A stretch of DNA of 64,000 nt, taken from NCBI GenBank assembly GCA_013414795.1, contig CP058732.1:353501-417500 (forward strand), written 5' to 3'. Under the pieces are notes generated by a model. The model saw nothing but the letters and a program-made list of their open reading frames with translations. It was not told the DNA's origin and made no database searches. The translations under genes and the position numbers were made by a program. Of this stretch, positions 43,361 through 52,191 are shown piece by piece. The stretch comes from Candidatus Kapaibacterium sp. GTDB taxonomy: Bacteria; Bacteroidota; Ignavibacteria; Kapaibacteriales; UBA2268. Position 1 is the stretch's first letter. The number at the start of each line of letters is the position of its first letter.

Positions 43361-45190
43361 TTGGGTGACGTTGTATATCAAAATCTACCTCAACTTGTTC
43401 ATACTGTTTGTTTAAAATATTGGGACAAAAAAGTTGCGTTTAAGTTCAAGGTTAACGGACAGTACCAAGGACTTAAATATTCAGAACTATGGGAGAAAAT
43501 TGAAGACTTCTCTTTGGGGCTTTTAAGCCTTGGGTTCAAACAAAACGACCGCATTGGAATTGTTTCGGAAAACCGTATCGAATGGTTCATAGTTGATATG
43601 GCAATTTCTTCAATTGGAGCCATATCTGTTCCAATTTTCCCAATTACAACTGCTAAACAAGAAGAATTCATCTTTAACGATTGCACAGCCGTTGGCGTTG
43701 TTGTGTCCAATAAATTTCAATTAAATAAAATTTTACAAGTCAAGGATAACATACCATCTTTGCGTCACTTCATCATAATGGATGAATTTGACGGTTTTGA
43801 TAATCTTGATTTGGCTGTGAAGTCGTTTAGTGAAATACTTAAAATTGGCCATTCTTCAAGGAAAAAAGAACAAAGAGATTTTATTATTAACGAGCGAATT
43901 AATCGAATTAAGCCCGAGGATGTATTTTCAATCATATACACAAGCGGAACAACTGGCGACCCAAAGGGTGTAGTACTTACGCACCGCAACATCGTTTCGA
44001 ATGTGATTGCTTCTGCAAAAACAATAAACTTCGGGGAGAAGGATATTTTTCTATCGTACTTGCCTTGGTGTCACGCTTATGAACACACTGTGATTTACGC
44101 TGCATTTTCTTGTGGTTCGCAAATTGCCCTTGCAGAGTCGATAGAAACGATAAGCCTAAATATTAAGGAAATCAAACCCACACTTATGACAACAGTGCCA
44201 AGATTGCTGGAAATAATCCGAAAAAGGATAAATGCACAAATTTCGAAAGAAGGAAAAATCAAGAAGAAAATTTTCGAGTGGGCAGTCGAAGTAGGAAAAA
44301 AATATGTCCTTGAATATGTTCAAAGAGGCAAATCATCTACATTTTTAAAAAATAAATATTTGCTTGCGGATAAACTTGTTTTTTCCAAGATACGGGAAAA
44401 ACTTGGAATTCAGACAATCAAATTTATTTCGGGCGGTGCACCTCTTAACGTTGATGTGAATCTTTTCTTTTGGGCGATTGGATATAAAGTTTACGAGGGT
44501 TATGGGTTGACAGAGGCATCGCCAGTTGTTTCAGTAACTCGCGAAGATGATGTAGAATTTGGTACCGTTGGAAAGCCTTTGGAAAATGTGGAAGTTCGTA
44601 TCGCTGAGGATGGAGAAATCCTTGTCCGAGGACCAAATGTTATGCGTGGATATTGGAATGACCTCGAAGCCACAAAAACTGCAATTGATGAAGATGGATG
44701 GCTATATACTGGCGATGTAGGACAAATTACCGAAAGGGGAAATCTGAAGATTACCGATAGAAAAAAGTATATTTTCGTCAACAGTGGCGGGAAGAACATT
44801 TCGCCACGACTGATTGAAAACGTAATTAATCAAAGTCAATATGTAGACCAATGTATCATTATTGGTGACAATCGAGAATACAACACTGCTCTGATTTTGC
44901 CAAATTTCGAGGAGTTGAAAAAACTTGCCGAAGTTCTTGAAATCAAGTATACAAACCTATCCGAACTTGTTTCAAACGAAAAGATTATTAAAATAATCAA
45001 AAACGACATAGACCGATTGCAAAAGGACTTATCGAAGTTCGAGCGTGTGCGAAAGTTTGCCCTATTGACCGAATCTTTTTCAGTGGATAGTGGAGAACTC
45101 AGTCCCAAAATGAGTGTGAAAAGACATATTGTCGAAAGGAAATACTCCGATTTGATCGAACAAATGTATAAATTAGACGAAATGGGTTAA
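43361..45190 (+). CDS. Long-chain fatty acid-CoA ligase (AMP-forming)
   Basis: A 609-residue adenylate-forming enzyme that activates fatty acids to acyl-CoA, probably at the inner face of the membrane. The start is TTG at 43361, supported by GGAGGG at 43349-43354 and the absence of an earlier ATG. The AMP-binding motif is YTSGTTGDPKGVVLTHRN, followed by GYGLTEASPVVS and the hinge region TGDVGQITERGNLKITDRKK with its conserved Lys/Arg. C-terminal residues match FadD15/AcsL-type ligases of bacteria. All catalytic blocks are intact. It has no tight neighbours; the following gene starts 100 bases later. Confidence 0.95.
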   Translation: MGDVVYQNLPQLVHTVCLKYWDKKVAFKFKVNGQYQGLKYSELWEKIEDFSLGLLSLGFKQNDRIGIVSENRIEWFIVDMAISSIGAISVPIFPITTAKQEEFIFNDCTAVGVVVSNKFQLNKILQVKDNIPSLRHFIIMDEFDGFDNLDLAVKSFSEILKIGHSSRKKEQRDFIINERINRIKPEDVFSIIYTSGTTGDPKGVVLTHRNIVSNVIASAKTINFGEKDIFLSYLPWCHAYEHTVIYAAFSCGSQIALAESIETISLNIKEIKPTLMTTVPRLLEIIRKRINAQISKEGKIKKKIFEWAVEVGKKYVLEYVQRGKSSTFLKNKYLLADKLVFSKIREKLGIQTIKFISGGAPLNVDVNLFFWAIGYKVYEGYGLTEASPVVSVTREDDVEFGTVGKPLENVEVRIAEDGEILVRGPNVMRGYWNDLEATKTAIDEDGWLYTGDVGQITERGNLKITDRKKYIFVNSGGKNISPRLIENVINQSQYVDQCIIIGDNREYNTALILPNFEELKKLAEVLEIKYTNLSELVSNEKIIKIIKNDIDRLQKDLSKFERVRKFALLTESFSVDSGELSPKMSVKRHIVERKYSDLIEQMYKLDEMG

Positions 45191-45290
45191 AATGTAACAA
45201 TTTTATTTTTTTTTGTTTTAAATTAATTAAAATTTTAATAAATTAATAATTGATAAAATTTTGAAAATTAAATTAATTGAGGGTGATAAA

Positions 45291-48200
45291 ATGAAAAGAG
45301 CAATGACATTTTTTTTTTTTGCAATTGCAAGTTTTGTTCTTTTAACTGCCTCTTCGTACAGTTTCATCAACGAATACTACATTCCCAACAAAGGGCAATG
45401 GGATAGCAAAATACTATTTTTGGCACGTGGAAACGGTTTTAACTTATATGTAAAAAACAATGGTTTGCACTTTGATTACTACAAAATCGAGCAAAAAGAG
45501 AATTATGCCATAAAGCGCGGACATTTTATTAAATTAACACTTGAGAATTCCAATTTCTCTACTGCTACAACCTATGAACCAAGTCCTTGGAAATTAAATT
45601 TCTTTTTCGGCAATCGACCAGAAAACTGGGTAACGGATGTACAAGGCTATAAAACTATTAAATTTGAAAATGTATACCGCAATGTTGACTTTTTGTTAAA
45701 GTTCGATGGCGAAAATCCACGCTACGATTTTGTTGTCCGACCTGGAGGAGACCCTTCGGATATCGGTCTAAATTTTTCTGGAGCCTATTCTGTTTCGTCA
45801 GATGGAAAGAGTATCAAACTTGTAACTCGTTTTGGGGAAATAGTAAATGCAAATCTTTATGCCTATCAAATAGTTAACGGTGTTGAAAAAGAAATCGCTT
45901 GCACTTTCATACCAAAGAGTGAAACTGAATTCTCTTTCTATGTTGAAAACTACGACCCCACCAAAGAATTAATTATAGACCCAATCATTATGATGAGTTA
46001 CTTTGGTGGCTCGAACGAAGACAGAATTGTTGCAATGAAAGAGTTATCCACTGGAATCCTACTTGCGGTAGGTTGGACTGAATCCATCAACTTCCCAACC
46101 ACCGAAGGCGCATATGACAATGCATTCAACAATATTCGAGATGTTTTCATTTGCAAATTTGACCTTCGAGGAGCCAATCGAAATTTGATGTATGGAACAT
46201 TCTTTGGTGGTGGTGGTTCCGACTATCCAGCAGGCTTATCTATTGATGATGTTGGAAATGTCTATGTTGGTGGAACAACAAATTCAACCGATTTTCCTTT
46301 GAAAAGTCCAGTGAATAACGCTTTAAATGGATTAAATGATGCGTTCGTAACCAAATTTTCACCTGATTTAAATTCAATAGTATATTCAACCTATCTTGGC
46401 GGTAACAAAGACGACATAGTGGTTTCGGCAGAACTTGGTCCCGACAAAGGTTTCTTTGTTTGCGGTTATTCCGAGTCGACAAATCTTCCAACTACTGGTG
46501 GTGCAATCCAAACGAAAATCAAAGGGCGAAAAGATATTTTCATTATTAAACTTTCTTCCTCTGGTCAACTAATTGATTATTGCACTTACATTGGTGGTGG
46601 CGATGATGACATTCCTTATGAAATGGTTGTGAGTGAATCTGGAAATATTTTCATTACAGGAACCACCAAATCGAGCGATTTTCCAATTGCACCATACCGC
46701 GAGCAACGCGTTGGTTGGCAAACAGTTATTACAGAATCTCCTTACGATAGAACATTCAATGGGGGTTGGGATGCTTTTGCTGTAAAAATATTGGGTGAAG
46801 GGAAACTTGATTTCTCGACATACTTTGGAGGCACTGCCGATGATATCGGAATGGCAGTTGCATATACTAACGACCAAAAAATTATCTTTTCTGGAATAAC
46901 TTTTAAAGAAACTACAAATCCAAGTTTTCCAATATCTCAAAATGCATTTCAAAATACACACAAAGGAGGGGCTGAAATTTTTGTTGCTGGGTTGTCCAAT
47001 ATTATCACTTCCTCTGGAAGTTATGGTTTGACCTACAAACGTCAAGATCTTGATTTCTCCACCTATCTTGGTGGCTCGAGCAATGATTATCCAACAAGTC
47101 TTGTCCTTTTAGGTAAGTACTTACATATCGTTGGCTACACCAATTCTACCAACTTCCCAGTAGTTAACAATCCCACTGGCAAAAAAATTGGAAAGTACGA
47201 TATATTCTATGCACAAATGCTTTCCGATGGTAGCGGTTTGAATTTTAGCGATATCTATGGAACAGTCGATGATGATTCTTCCTCTGCTTTCTACATTACT
47301 CCCGTTGGGGATTACTACATTGCAGGATTGACAAACTCCAAGAATCTCACTCTTGTGAATCCTATTGTTGGCTCTGGGTATCAAGGTGCAAACAACATTC
47401 TTTTAATGAAATATTCTCAAACTGATTTAAGATTTGACTACCCCGTTGGAAAAGAAAAAATCTGTCCGAATTCTACTTTGACAATAAAATGGGCTTCCGA
47501 AACTTTCGCTCCAACGGATACCTTCAACCTCGATTTAAAAGTTGGAACTACTGGAAAGTGGGAACCTCTTGCCCAAAATGTTAGAGGATTTAGTTATGCT
47601 TGGAACATTCCACCCACTTTCTATGCAGACAGCGTCTGGTTACGAATTTCACATCCACGAGGAATTGTTTCGGTGCTTTCTACCCCGTTCAGTGTTTATG
47701 AATTACCCACAATCCTTGAATCTGGTAGCAATCCAAGCAACTTAACTGTTTGCGAAGGCGATTCAATCGTTCTGTATGTGAAAGCACGTGGTTCTAATAT
47801 CAAATATCAATGGTTGTTTAAAGGATCACCCATTCCAAATGCAACAGATTCCGTGCTGGTAATTCGTGATATTGATGCTTCGAAGAAAGGGCAATATAAG
47901 GGAATTGTCTCTGGTCCTTGCCCAGCAACAGCCGAAACCCCTGTATTCAATGTGGATTTCATTCCATCGACCCGAATCCTAGCTCAAACCAGCGATACAG
48001 TTGTGAAAAAATCGGAAACACTTTCTCTATATGTCTATGCAACTGGGGACAAACTTGCCTATCAATGGTACAAGGACGACGAAAGACTGATTGGTGCAAA
48101 CGAAAGCAAGTTTGAAATCCAAAATGTTTCGAAAGCCGACGAAGGTGTTTACAAATGCAAAGTAAGCGGAACTTGCGGCGAACTTTTCACCCAACCAATA

Positions 48201-48497
48201 AAGGTCGAAGTCGATACGGTAATAGTTTCTGTCGAAAGTGATAACTTAACTCCAAGCATTTCTTATTTTTTGGAACAAAAAGTACTTAAAATTAACTTAG
48301 CAGAAGCATATGAAATCCGCCCGACAATTCGATTGATGAACATATTTGGGCAAACAATTTCTGCAAATGCTTATAAAACTGAATTTGAAGGAAATCGAAT
48401 CGTTTTGGCTTTGGAAAATCTTCCAAGTGGTGTATATTTCGTTGAAATTATTATTGGTAACAAGGTGTTCAACACCTCATTCCCGATTATCAACTAG
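45291..48497 (+). CDS. T9SS-exported SBBP-repeat and Ig-like surface protein
   Basis: About 1068 residues starting at ATG 45291 after GAGGG. The signal sequence is encoded partly by 12 consecutive T (45309-45320, FFFF). The DUF7948-type N-terminal domain (about 30-230; YIPNKGQWDSKILF) is followed by SBBP beta-propeller repeats (about 235-705; MYGTFFGGGGSDYPAG, YSTYLGGNKDD, FSTYLGGSSNDYP). Two Ig-like domains come next (about 810-970; CEGDSIVLYVKARG; YQWYKDDERL), then a T9SS type A sorting domain (IRLMNIFGQTI; LENLPSGVYFVEI). The product should be displayed on or released from the cell surface. A strong terminator follows. Its role is unknown; such proteins are often adhesins. Confidence 0.92.
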   Translation: MKRAMTFFFFAIASFVLLTASSYSFINEYYIPNKGQWDSKILFLARGNGFNLYVKNNGLHFDYYKIEQKENYAIKRGHFIKLTLENSNFSTATTYEPSPWKLNFFFGNRPENWVTDVQGYKTIKFENVYRNVDFLLKFDGENPRYDFVVRPGGDPSDIGLNFSGAYSVSSDGKSIKLVTRFGEIVNANLYAYQIVNGVEKEIACTFIPKSETEFSFYVENYDPTKELIIDPIIMMSYFGGSNEDRIVAMKELSTGILLAVGWTESINFPTTEGAYDNAFNNIRDVFICKFDLRGANRNLMYGTFFGGGGSDYPAGLSIDDVGNVYVGGTTNSTDFPLKSPVNNALNGLNDAFVTKFSPDLNSIVYSTYLGGNKDDIVVSAELGPDKGFFVCGYSESTNLPTTGGAIQTKIKGRKDIFIIKLSSSGQLIDYCTYIGGGDDDIPYEMVVSESGNIFITGTTKSSDFPIAPYREQRVGWQTVITESPYDRTFNGGWDAFAVKILGEGKLDFSTYFGGTADDIGMAVAYTNDQKIIFSGITFKETTNPSFPISQNAFQNTHKGGAEIFVAGLSNIITSSGSYGLTYKRQDLDFSTYLGGSSNDYPTSLVLLGKYLHIVGYTNSTNFPVVNNPTGKKIGKYDIFYAQMLSDGSGLNFSDIYGTVDDDSSSAFYITPVGDYYIAGLTNSKNLTLVNPIVGSGYQGANNILLMKYSQTDLRFDYPVGKEKICPNSTLTIKWASETFAPTDTFNLDLKVGTTGKWEPLAQNVRGFSYAWNIPPTFYADSVWLRISHPRGIVSVLSTPFSVYELPTILESGSNPSNLTVCEGDSIVLYVKARGSNIKYQWLFKGSPIPNATDSVLVIRDIDASKKGQYKGIVSGPCPATAETPVFNVDFIPSTRILAQTSDTVVKKSETLSLYVYATGDKLAYQWYKDDERLIGANESKFEIQNVSKADEGVYKCKVSGTCGELFTQPIKVEVDTVIVSVESDNLTPSISYFLEQKVLKINLAEAYEIRPTIRLMNIFGQTISANAYKTEFEGNRIVLALENLPSGVYFVEIIIGNKVFNTSFPIIN

Positions 48498-48524
48498 TGA
48501 TTTTATGAAGTAAATTCAAATTTC

Positions 48525-48555
48525 GAACCGACGAGAATTCGTCGGTTCTTTTTTT
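48525..48555 (+). terminator. Intrinsic terminator after the SBBP-repeat gene
   Basis: GAACCGACGA-GAAT-TCGTCGGTTC is a perfect 10-bp stem with a 4-base loop, followed by seven T. It starts 28 bases after the stop codon of the T9SS client gene and isolates it from the ABC transporter genes. Confidence 0.93.
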
Positions 48556-48630
48556 AAAAAATCATTTTGTAAAACACTCAAAATCAATTAATTTTAATGT
48601 TTTTAATTTTTGATTTTGTGGAAAGATAGA

Positions 48631-49401
48631 GTGGAAATTCTAAAAGTAGAGGCTTTAAATAAACGCTTTGGTGAGTATCAAGTTCTAAAGAATATTAATT
48701 TTTCTGTAAACAAAGGCGAACTCATTTCAATCATTGGCCGTTCTGGCTGTGGCAAAACAACTCTTCTGCGTTGTATTAACTGCCTCGAAACTTTTGACAG
48801 TGGCTATCTTCGGGTTTCTGATATTGAAATTGACAAAAGGAACGGTCAAAAGCAAAATAACAATGGGAATCAAGATTTCGAAACTAAAGCACAGAAAATT
48901 CGTCGGAAAGTTGGGATGCTCTTTCAATCGTTAAATTTGTTTCCCCATCTTACAGTATTGGAAAACATAACACTTGCACCAATAGTTGTAAAAAAAGAAC
49001 CAAAAGAAAAGGCTATTCAAGAGGCGTTGATTCTTCTGGAAAAAGTCGGCTTGAAAGGCTATGAAAACCGTTATCCTTACCAACTATCTGGTGGCCAATC
49101 TCAAAGAGTAGCAATTGCCCGTTCGCTTGCAATGAATCCCGAAATTATGCTCTACGACGAGCCGACATCGGCTCTCGACCCAGAACTCGTCGGCGAAGTT
49201 CTAAACGTAATGATAGATTTACACAAAGAAGGAATGACACAAATTGTGGTTACCCACGCTATGAATTTTGCAAAAACAGCCTCGAATCTTGTTGTTTATA
49301 TGGAATCTGGTGAAATAATTGAAATTGGTACGCCTCAGAAAATCTTTGAAAGCCCTAATGACCCAAGAACAGAAGCATACGTTCGCCTTTTTAAGGAATA
49401 G
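48631..49401 (+). CDS. Polar amino-acid ABC transporter ATPase (GlnQ type)
   Basis: A ~256-residue ABC ATPase energising amino-acid import. Walker A is GRSGCGKTT, the Q-loop lies in GMLFQSLNLFPHLTV, the signature is LSGGQSQRVAIAR, Walker B is IMLYDEPTSALDP, and the switch His is in VVTHAMNF. I start at GTG 48631, six bases after GGAAAG; a TTG at 48610 would add seven residues. The next gene, only 2 bases downstream, encodes the fused substrate-binding protein and permease, so two genes make the whole importer. The insertion DIEIDKRNGQKQNNNGNQDF before the Q-loop is a polar loop longer than in most GlnQ proteins. Confidence 0.95.
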   Translation: MEILKVEALNKRFGEYQVLKNINFSVNKGELISIIGRSGCGKTTLLRCINCLETFDSGYLRVSDIEIDKRNGQKQNNNGNQDFETKAQKIRRKVGMLFQSLNLFPHLTVLENITLAPIVVKKEPKEKAIQEALILLEKVGLKGYENRYPYQLSGGQSQRVAIARSLAMNPEIMLYDEPTSALDPELVGEVLNVMIDLHKEGMTQIVVTHAMNFAKTASNLVVYMESGEIIEIGTPQKIFESPNDPRTEAYVRLFKE

Positions 49402-49403
49402 AT

Positions 49404-50933
49404 ATGAAAACTAAGTTAATTTTGAATTTGTGGATTTTGTTGTTGTTTGGATTACACTCTTCCTTTGCAAAAGAGTTAATGGTTTTACGGTGGGCAGCAG
49501 ACGCCGAAAGCAATGCTCCCTATATATTTCAGGACCCTAAAATTCCAAGCAATATCATTGGTTTCGAGGTTGATATTGTAAATGCTATCGCCCAATATCT
49601 TGGTGTTGAAACTCAATTTGTGCAAAATCAATGGGACGGATTAATTCCGGGTCTATATCGAGGTGATTATGATATTGCTATAAATGGCTTGGAAATCACA
49701 GAAGACCGTAAAAAGGAAGTAAATTTTACCAATCCATATTATATTACCCACGAACAATTAGTTGTCCTCAAAGGAGTTGACTATATACATAGCCTTTCGG
49801 ACCTCGTTGGAAGAAAAGTTGGCGCCTTAAAAAACTCGCTTGCTGAAAGAATTCTCCGAGCGAAAGGTGGTATCAATGTTTTAACTTACGAAGGCGAAGT
49901 CAATGCTTTCGTGGATATGAAAAATGGCAGAATCGAGGCAGTCCTTGTTGATGCACCAATTGCAATTTACTATACTGCTGTGAATCCCGAATTTGTAATG
50001 GTAGGACAACCCATTGGCGAAATTTCTTATGGAATTGCTCTAAGGAAGCAAGACACAACGCTCCTTGCAAAATTGAATTGGGCTTTGGATAAATTGCAGA
50101 AAAGCGGAAAATTGCGAGAGATTCTCGAAGAGTGGAACTTGTGGAACTTTATGATGGAAAAATATTTGAACGATTATTCAGAAAGTAATGTTCCACCAAA
50201 AAAATATCAATATTTCCTCGAATCGGTAAGCAAGAAAAGCGAATTTAGCGAAAGAATTAATTTATACATAAAGTTTTTGCCAATATTTTTAAAGGCTGCA
50301 TTAATTACCCTTGGCTTATCTATTCTTGCAATGATTGTTGCTATTGCATTTGGTTTAATTATTGCTCTCGCAAGAATTTACGGTGGGAAACTTATTTCCC
50401 CGCTCGCTGTTGCATACATTGAAATTATAAGAGGAACTCCACTTCTGATACAACTTTATTTGATTTTTTATGCTCTTCCGTCTATTGGAATTAAACTTTC
50501 GCCTTTTCTTGCTGCTATTGTCGGTCTTGGATTAAATTACGCTGCCTACGAAGCCGAAGTCTACCGTTCTGGTTTCTTTGCAATCCCGCGCGGACAAATG
50601 GAAGCAGCAATTTCGCTTGGAATGACAAAAGCACAAGCGGTTTGGCATATTATCCTTCCGCAAGCAATTAGAATTGTAATTCCGCCTGTGACCAACGATT
50701 TCATCTCGTTGTTGAAAGATTCATCCCTTGTCTCTGTAATCACAATGATTGAGTTGACAAAAGTGTACAATCAAATTGCTTCAACATATTATGATTATCT
50801 CGGAACTGGTATCATCACCGCAATCCTTTATCTTCTGCTTGGCTTGCCATTCATACGAATTGCGCGGTATTTCGAACGACGCCTTTCAATCGAACGACGG
50901 GAAACCGCAAAACTCGAAGGCAAAATTGTTTGA
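49404..50933 (+). CDS. Fused amino-acid binding protein and ABC permease
   Basis: A 509-residue fusion of a type 3 periplasmic substrate-binding domain (about 25-245) with an ABC inner-membrane permease (about 285-495). A signal peptide precedes the binding domain (LLFGLHSSFA). The ligand pocket shows DIVNAIAQYLGVETQFV and GLYRGDYDIAINGLEIT. The permease has about five helices and the EAA loop AISLGMTKAQAVWHIILPQA, which contacts the ATPase encoded just before. Such fusions occur in several phyla and place the receptor permanently at its channel. Substrate is a polar amino acid by family; which one cannot be read. All expected parts are intact. Confidence 0.94.
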   Translation: MKTKLILNLWILLLFGLHSSFAKELMVLRWAADAESNAPYIFQDPKIPSNIIGFEVDIVNAIAQYLGVETQFVQNQWDGLIPGLYRGDYDIAINGLEITEDRKKEVNFTNPYYITHEQLVVLKGVDYIHSLSDLVGRKVGALKNSLAERILRAKGGINVLTYEGEVNAFVDMKNGRIEAVLVDAPIAIYYTAVNPEFVMVGQPIGEISYGIALRKQDTTLLAKLNWALDKLQKSGKLREILEEWNLWNFMMEKYLNDYSESNVPPKKYQYFLESVSKKSEFSERINLYIKFLPIFLKAALITLGLSILAMIVAIAFGLIIALARIYGGKLISPLAVAYIEIIRGTPLLIQLYLIFYALPSIGIKLSPFLAAIVGLGLNYAAYEAEVYRSGFFAIPRGQMEAAISLGMTKAQAVWHIILPQAIRIVIPPVTNDFISLLKDSSLVSVITMIELTKVYNQIASTYYDYLGTGIITAILYLLLGLPFIRIARYFERRLSIERRETAKLEGKIV

Positions 50934-51084
50934 TTTTTAAAAGATTTATAAACTTTTTCGCTCGGTCAATTTTTTCAAGTTTCAATTTTGTTCTAAAAAA
51001 CAATTTAAATTATCTCAAATTAACATTGATTGTAGCTGAATAAACGGTAGTTTTGAAATAAAAGTAATTCAACAAATTATTTTC

Positions 51085-51115
51085 TTGTCTATTATGAATT
51101 TTATTTGTAATTTTG
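51085..51115 (+). promoter_or_regulatory. Promoter of rplS
   Basis: TTG at 51085-51087, a 20-base spacer and TAATTTTG at 51108-51115 fit the Bacteroidota promoter pattern. The start site would be near 51122, followed by a 20-base leader carrying a T8 run and the GAGGG ribosome-binding site before the ATG at 51142. Confidence 0.55.
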
Positions 51116-51141
51116 TAACTCTTTTTTTTGACGAGGGTAAA

Positions 51142-51528
51142 ATGAATAAACTTGATTTTGTTAAGAATTTAATTAAAGAGAAGACAGACGAAATTCGAAA
51201 AAACAGCGGAAGCGTCGAACTTTCCAACATTCCAAACTTCAAGGCTGGCGACGTTGTAAATGTTGCCGTACGCGTTGTTGAAGGCGACAAGGAACGCATT
51301 CAAAATTTTAAAGGCATTGTACTTTACCGACGAGGCGAGGGACCCAACCAAACATTTTGCGTTCGGAAGGTATCCAATGGTGTTGGAGTCGAAAGGATTT
51401 TCCCATTGTACTCCCCGATGATCCAAAGTATTACCGTATTGCAATCAAGTAGAGTCCGACGAGCAAGATTGTTCTATTTGCGTGGAATGTCCGAACGTAA
51501 GATTCGACAAAAACTTCGCGCAGAATGA
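51142..51528 (+). CDS. rplS: Large-subunit ribosomal protein bL19
   Basis: A ~128-residue ribosomal protein at the 30S-50S interface. The start ATG follows GAGGG by four bases; upstream in-frame codons would give an unrelated tail. Conserved stretches are [29 protein letters not shown], then [13 protein letters not shown] and [10 protein letters not shown]. The stop overlaps the start of the alkyltransferase-like gene (ATGA), so the DNA-repair-like protein is co-translated with a ribosomal protein. The usual rpsP-rimM-trmD neighbours of rplS are not adjacent here. Confidence 0.97.
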   Translation: MNKLDFVKNLIKEKTDEIRKNSGSVELSNIPNFKAGDVVNVAVRVVEGDKERIQNFKGIVLYRRGEGPNQTFCVRKVSNGVGVERIFPLYSPMIQSITVLQSSRVRRARLFYLRGMSERKIRQKLRAE

Positions 51529-52007
51529 AAAAGAAAAGTTTTGTCGAAAAATTATTTGATTCTAAAGATTTACCCAAGGTTGTCCAATTAAACGAGAAAG
51601 GTTCGCTTCATTGGGGCGGGCAAACTATGGCAATTCCACGCCCGTTGGATATTTTCAATTTAATGTCGCAAGTTCCAAAAGGGAAAGTAACTACAATTGC
51701 TGAACTTCGTAAAGCAATTGCACGGAAATACAATGCTGATATTGGTTGCCCGCTAACGACTGGTATTTTTGTCAACATTTCTGCCTGGGCGTCCGAAGAA
51801 AACAAGGACCCAGAGAAACTTCCCCAAATTCCCTATTGGCGGACATTAAAGGGAAATGGCGAATTGAACGAAAAATTTCCTGGCGGTTTGGATTTACTTG
51901 CTGAAAAACTTTCTTCGGAAGGTTTTGAGGTCATTCGAAAAGGCAAGAAAGCGAAAGTTAAAGATTTCGATAAATATTTATTTACTTCTTTCGACTTCAT
52001 TATTTGA
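51525..52007 (+). CDS. Alkyltransferase-like (ATL) DNA-binding protein of the MGMT fold
   Basis: A 160-residue protein with the DNA-binding half of O6-alkylguanine methyltransferase: [20 protein letters not shown], then GCPLTTGIF, then [12 protein letters not shown]. In true MGMT the last segment reads PCHRV with the acceptor Cys; here Trp occupies the cysteine position, as in ATL proteins that mark alkylated bases for nucleotide excision repair. A Cys in GCPLTTG lies elsewhere and is a family feature. Related proteins in Bacteroidota begin almost identically (KKKSFVEKL). The gene is translationally coupled to rplS. The role in repair is inferred from the family. Confidence 0.85.
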   Translation: MKKKSFVEKLFDSKDLPKVVQLNEKGSLHWGGQTMAIPRPLDIFNLMSQVPKGKVTTIAELRKAIARKYNADIGCPLTTGIFVNISAWASEENKDPEKLPQIPYWRTLKGNGELNEKFPGGLDLLAEKLSSEGFEVIRKGKKAKVKDFDKYLFTSFDFII

Positions 52008-52073
52008 TATTGTCTTTTGTTTTATTTTTATATTTGCATTTGTATGTGAAACAAAGTTTTGTTGCAAAATAGG

Positions 52074-52191
52074 AACCTTTTGATACACATTTAGAAACTT
52101 GATTGCATAATGATTGAAGAACTTGACTAATTTTGTTATTCTGGGACTGGCAGTGGAAAAAGATAATTGTTCAAGTGTGTATCAAAAGGTT
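52074..52191. repeat. Perfect 16-bp inverted repeat around the presumed sprA promoter
   Basis: AACCTTTTGATACACA (52074-52089) recurs exactly inverted at 52176-52191, 86 bases away. Between them lie TTG (52103-52105) and TAATTTTG (52128-52135). The layout resembles small invertible promoters or the ends of a very small mobile element; no target-site duplication is visible. Confidence 0.6.
52103..52135 (+). promoter_or_regulatory. Presumed promoter of sprA
   Basis: TTG at 52103-52105, 22 bases, then TAATTTTG at 52128-52135 fit the same pattern as other promoters here. Initiation would fall near 52142. The whole element is enclosed by the 16-bp inverted repeat. The reverse orientation shows no equally good match that I can see. 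Confidence 0.42.

Noticed and set aside
45621..47420. Repeated SBBP segments as a DNA repeat or CRISPR-like array
   Set aside because: The repetition is at protein level only, with irregular spacing and diverged DNA; no direct DNA repeats.
52110..52130. Six-codon ATG frame in the sprA leader as an upstream ORF
   Set aside because: Its stop codon overlaps the proposed -10 element, so it would not be transcribed from that promoter; no ribosome-binding site.
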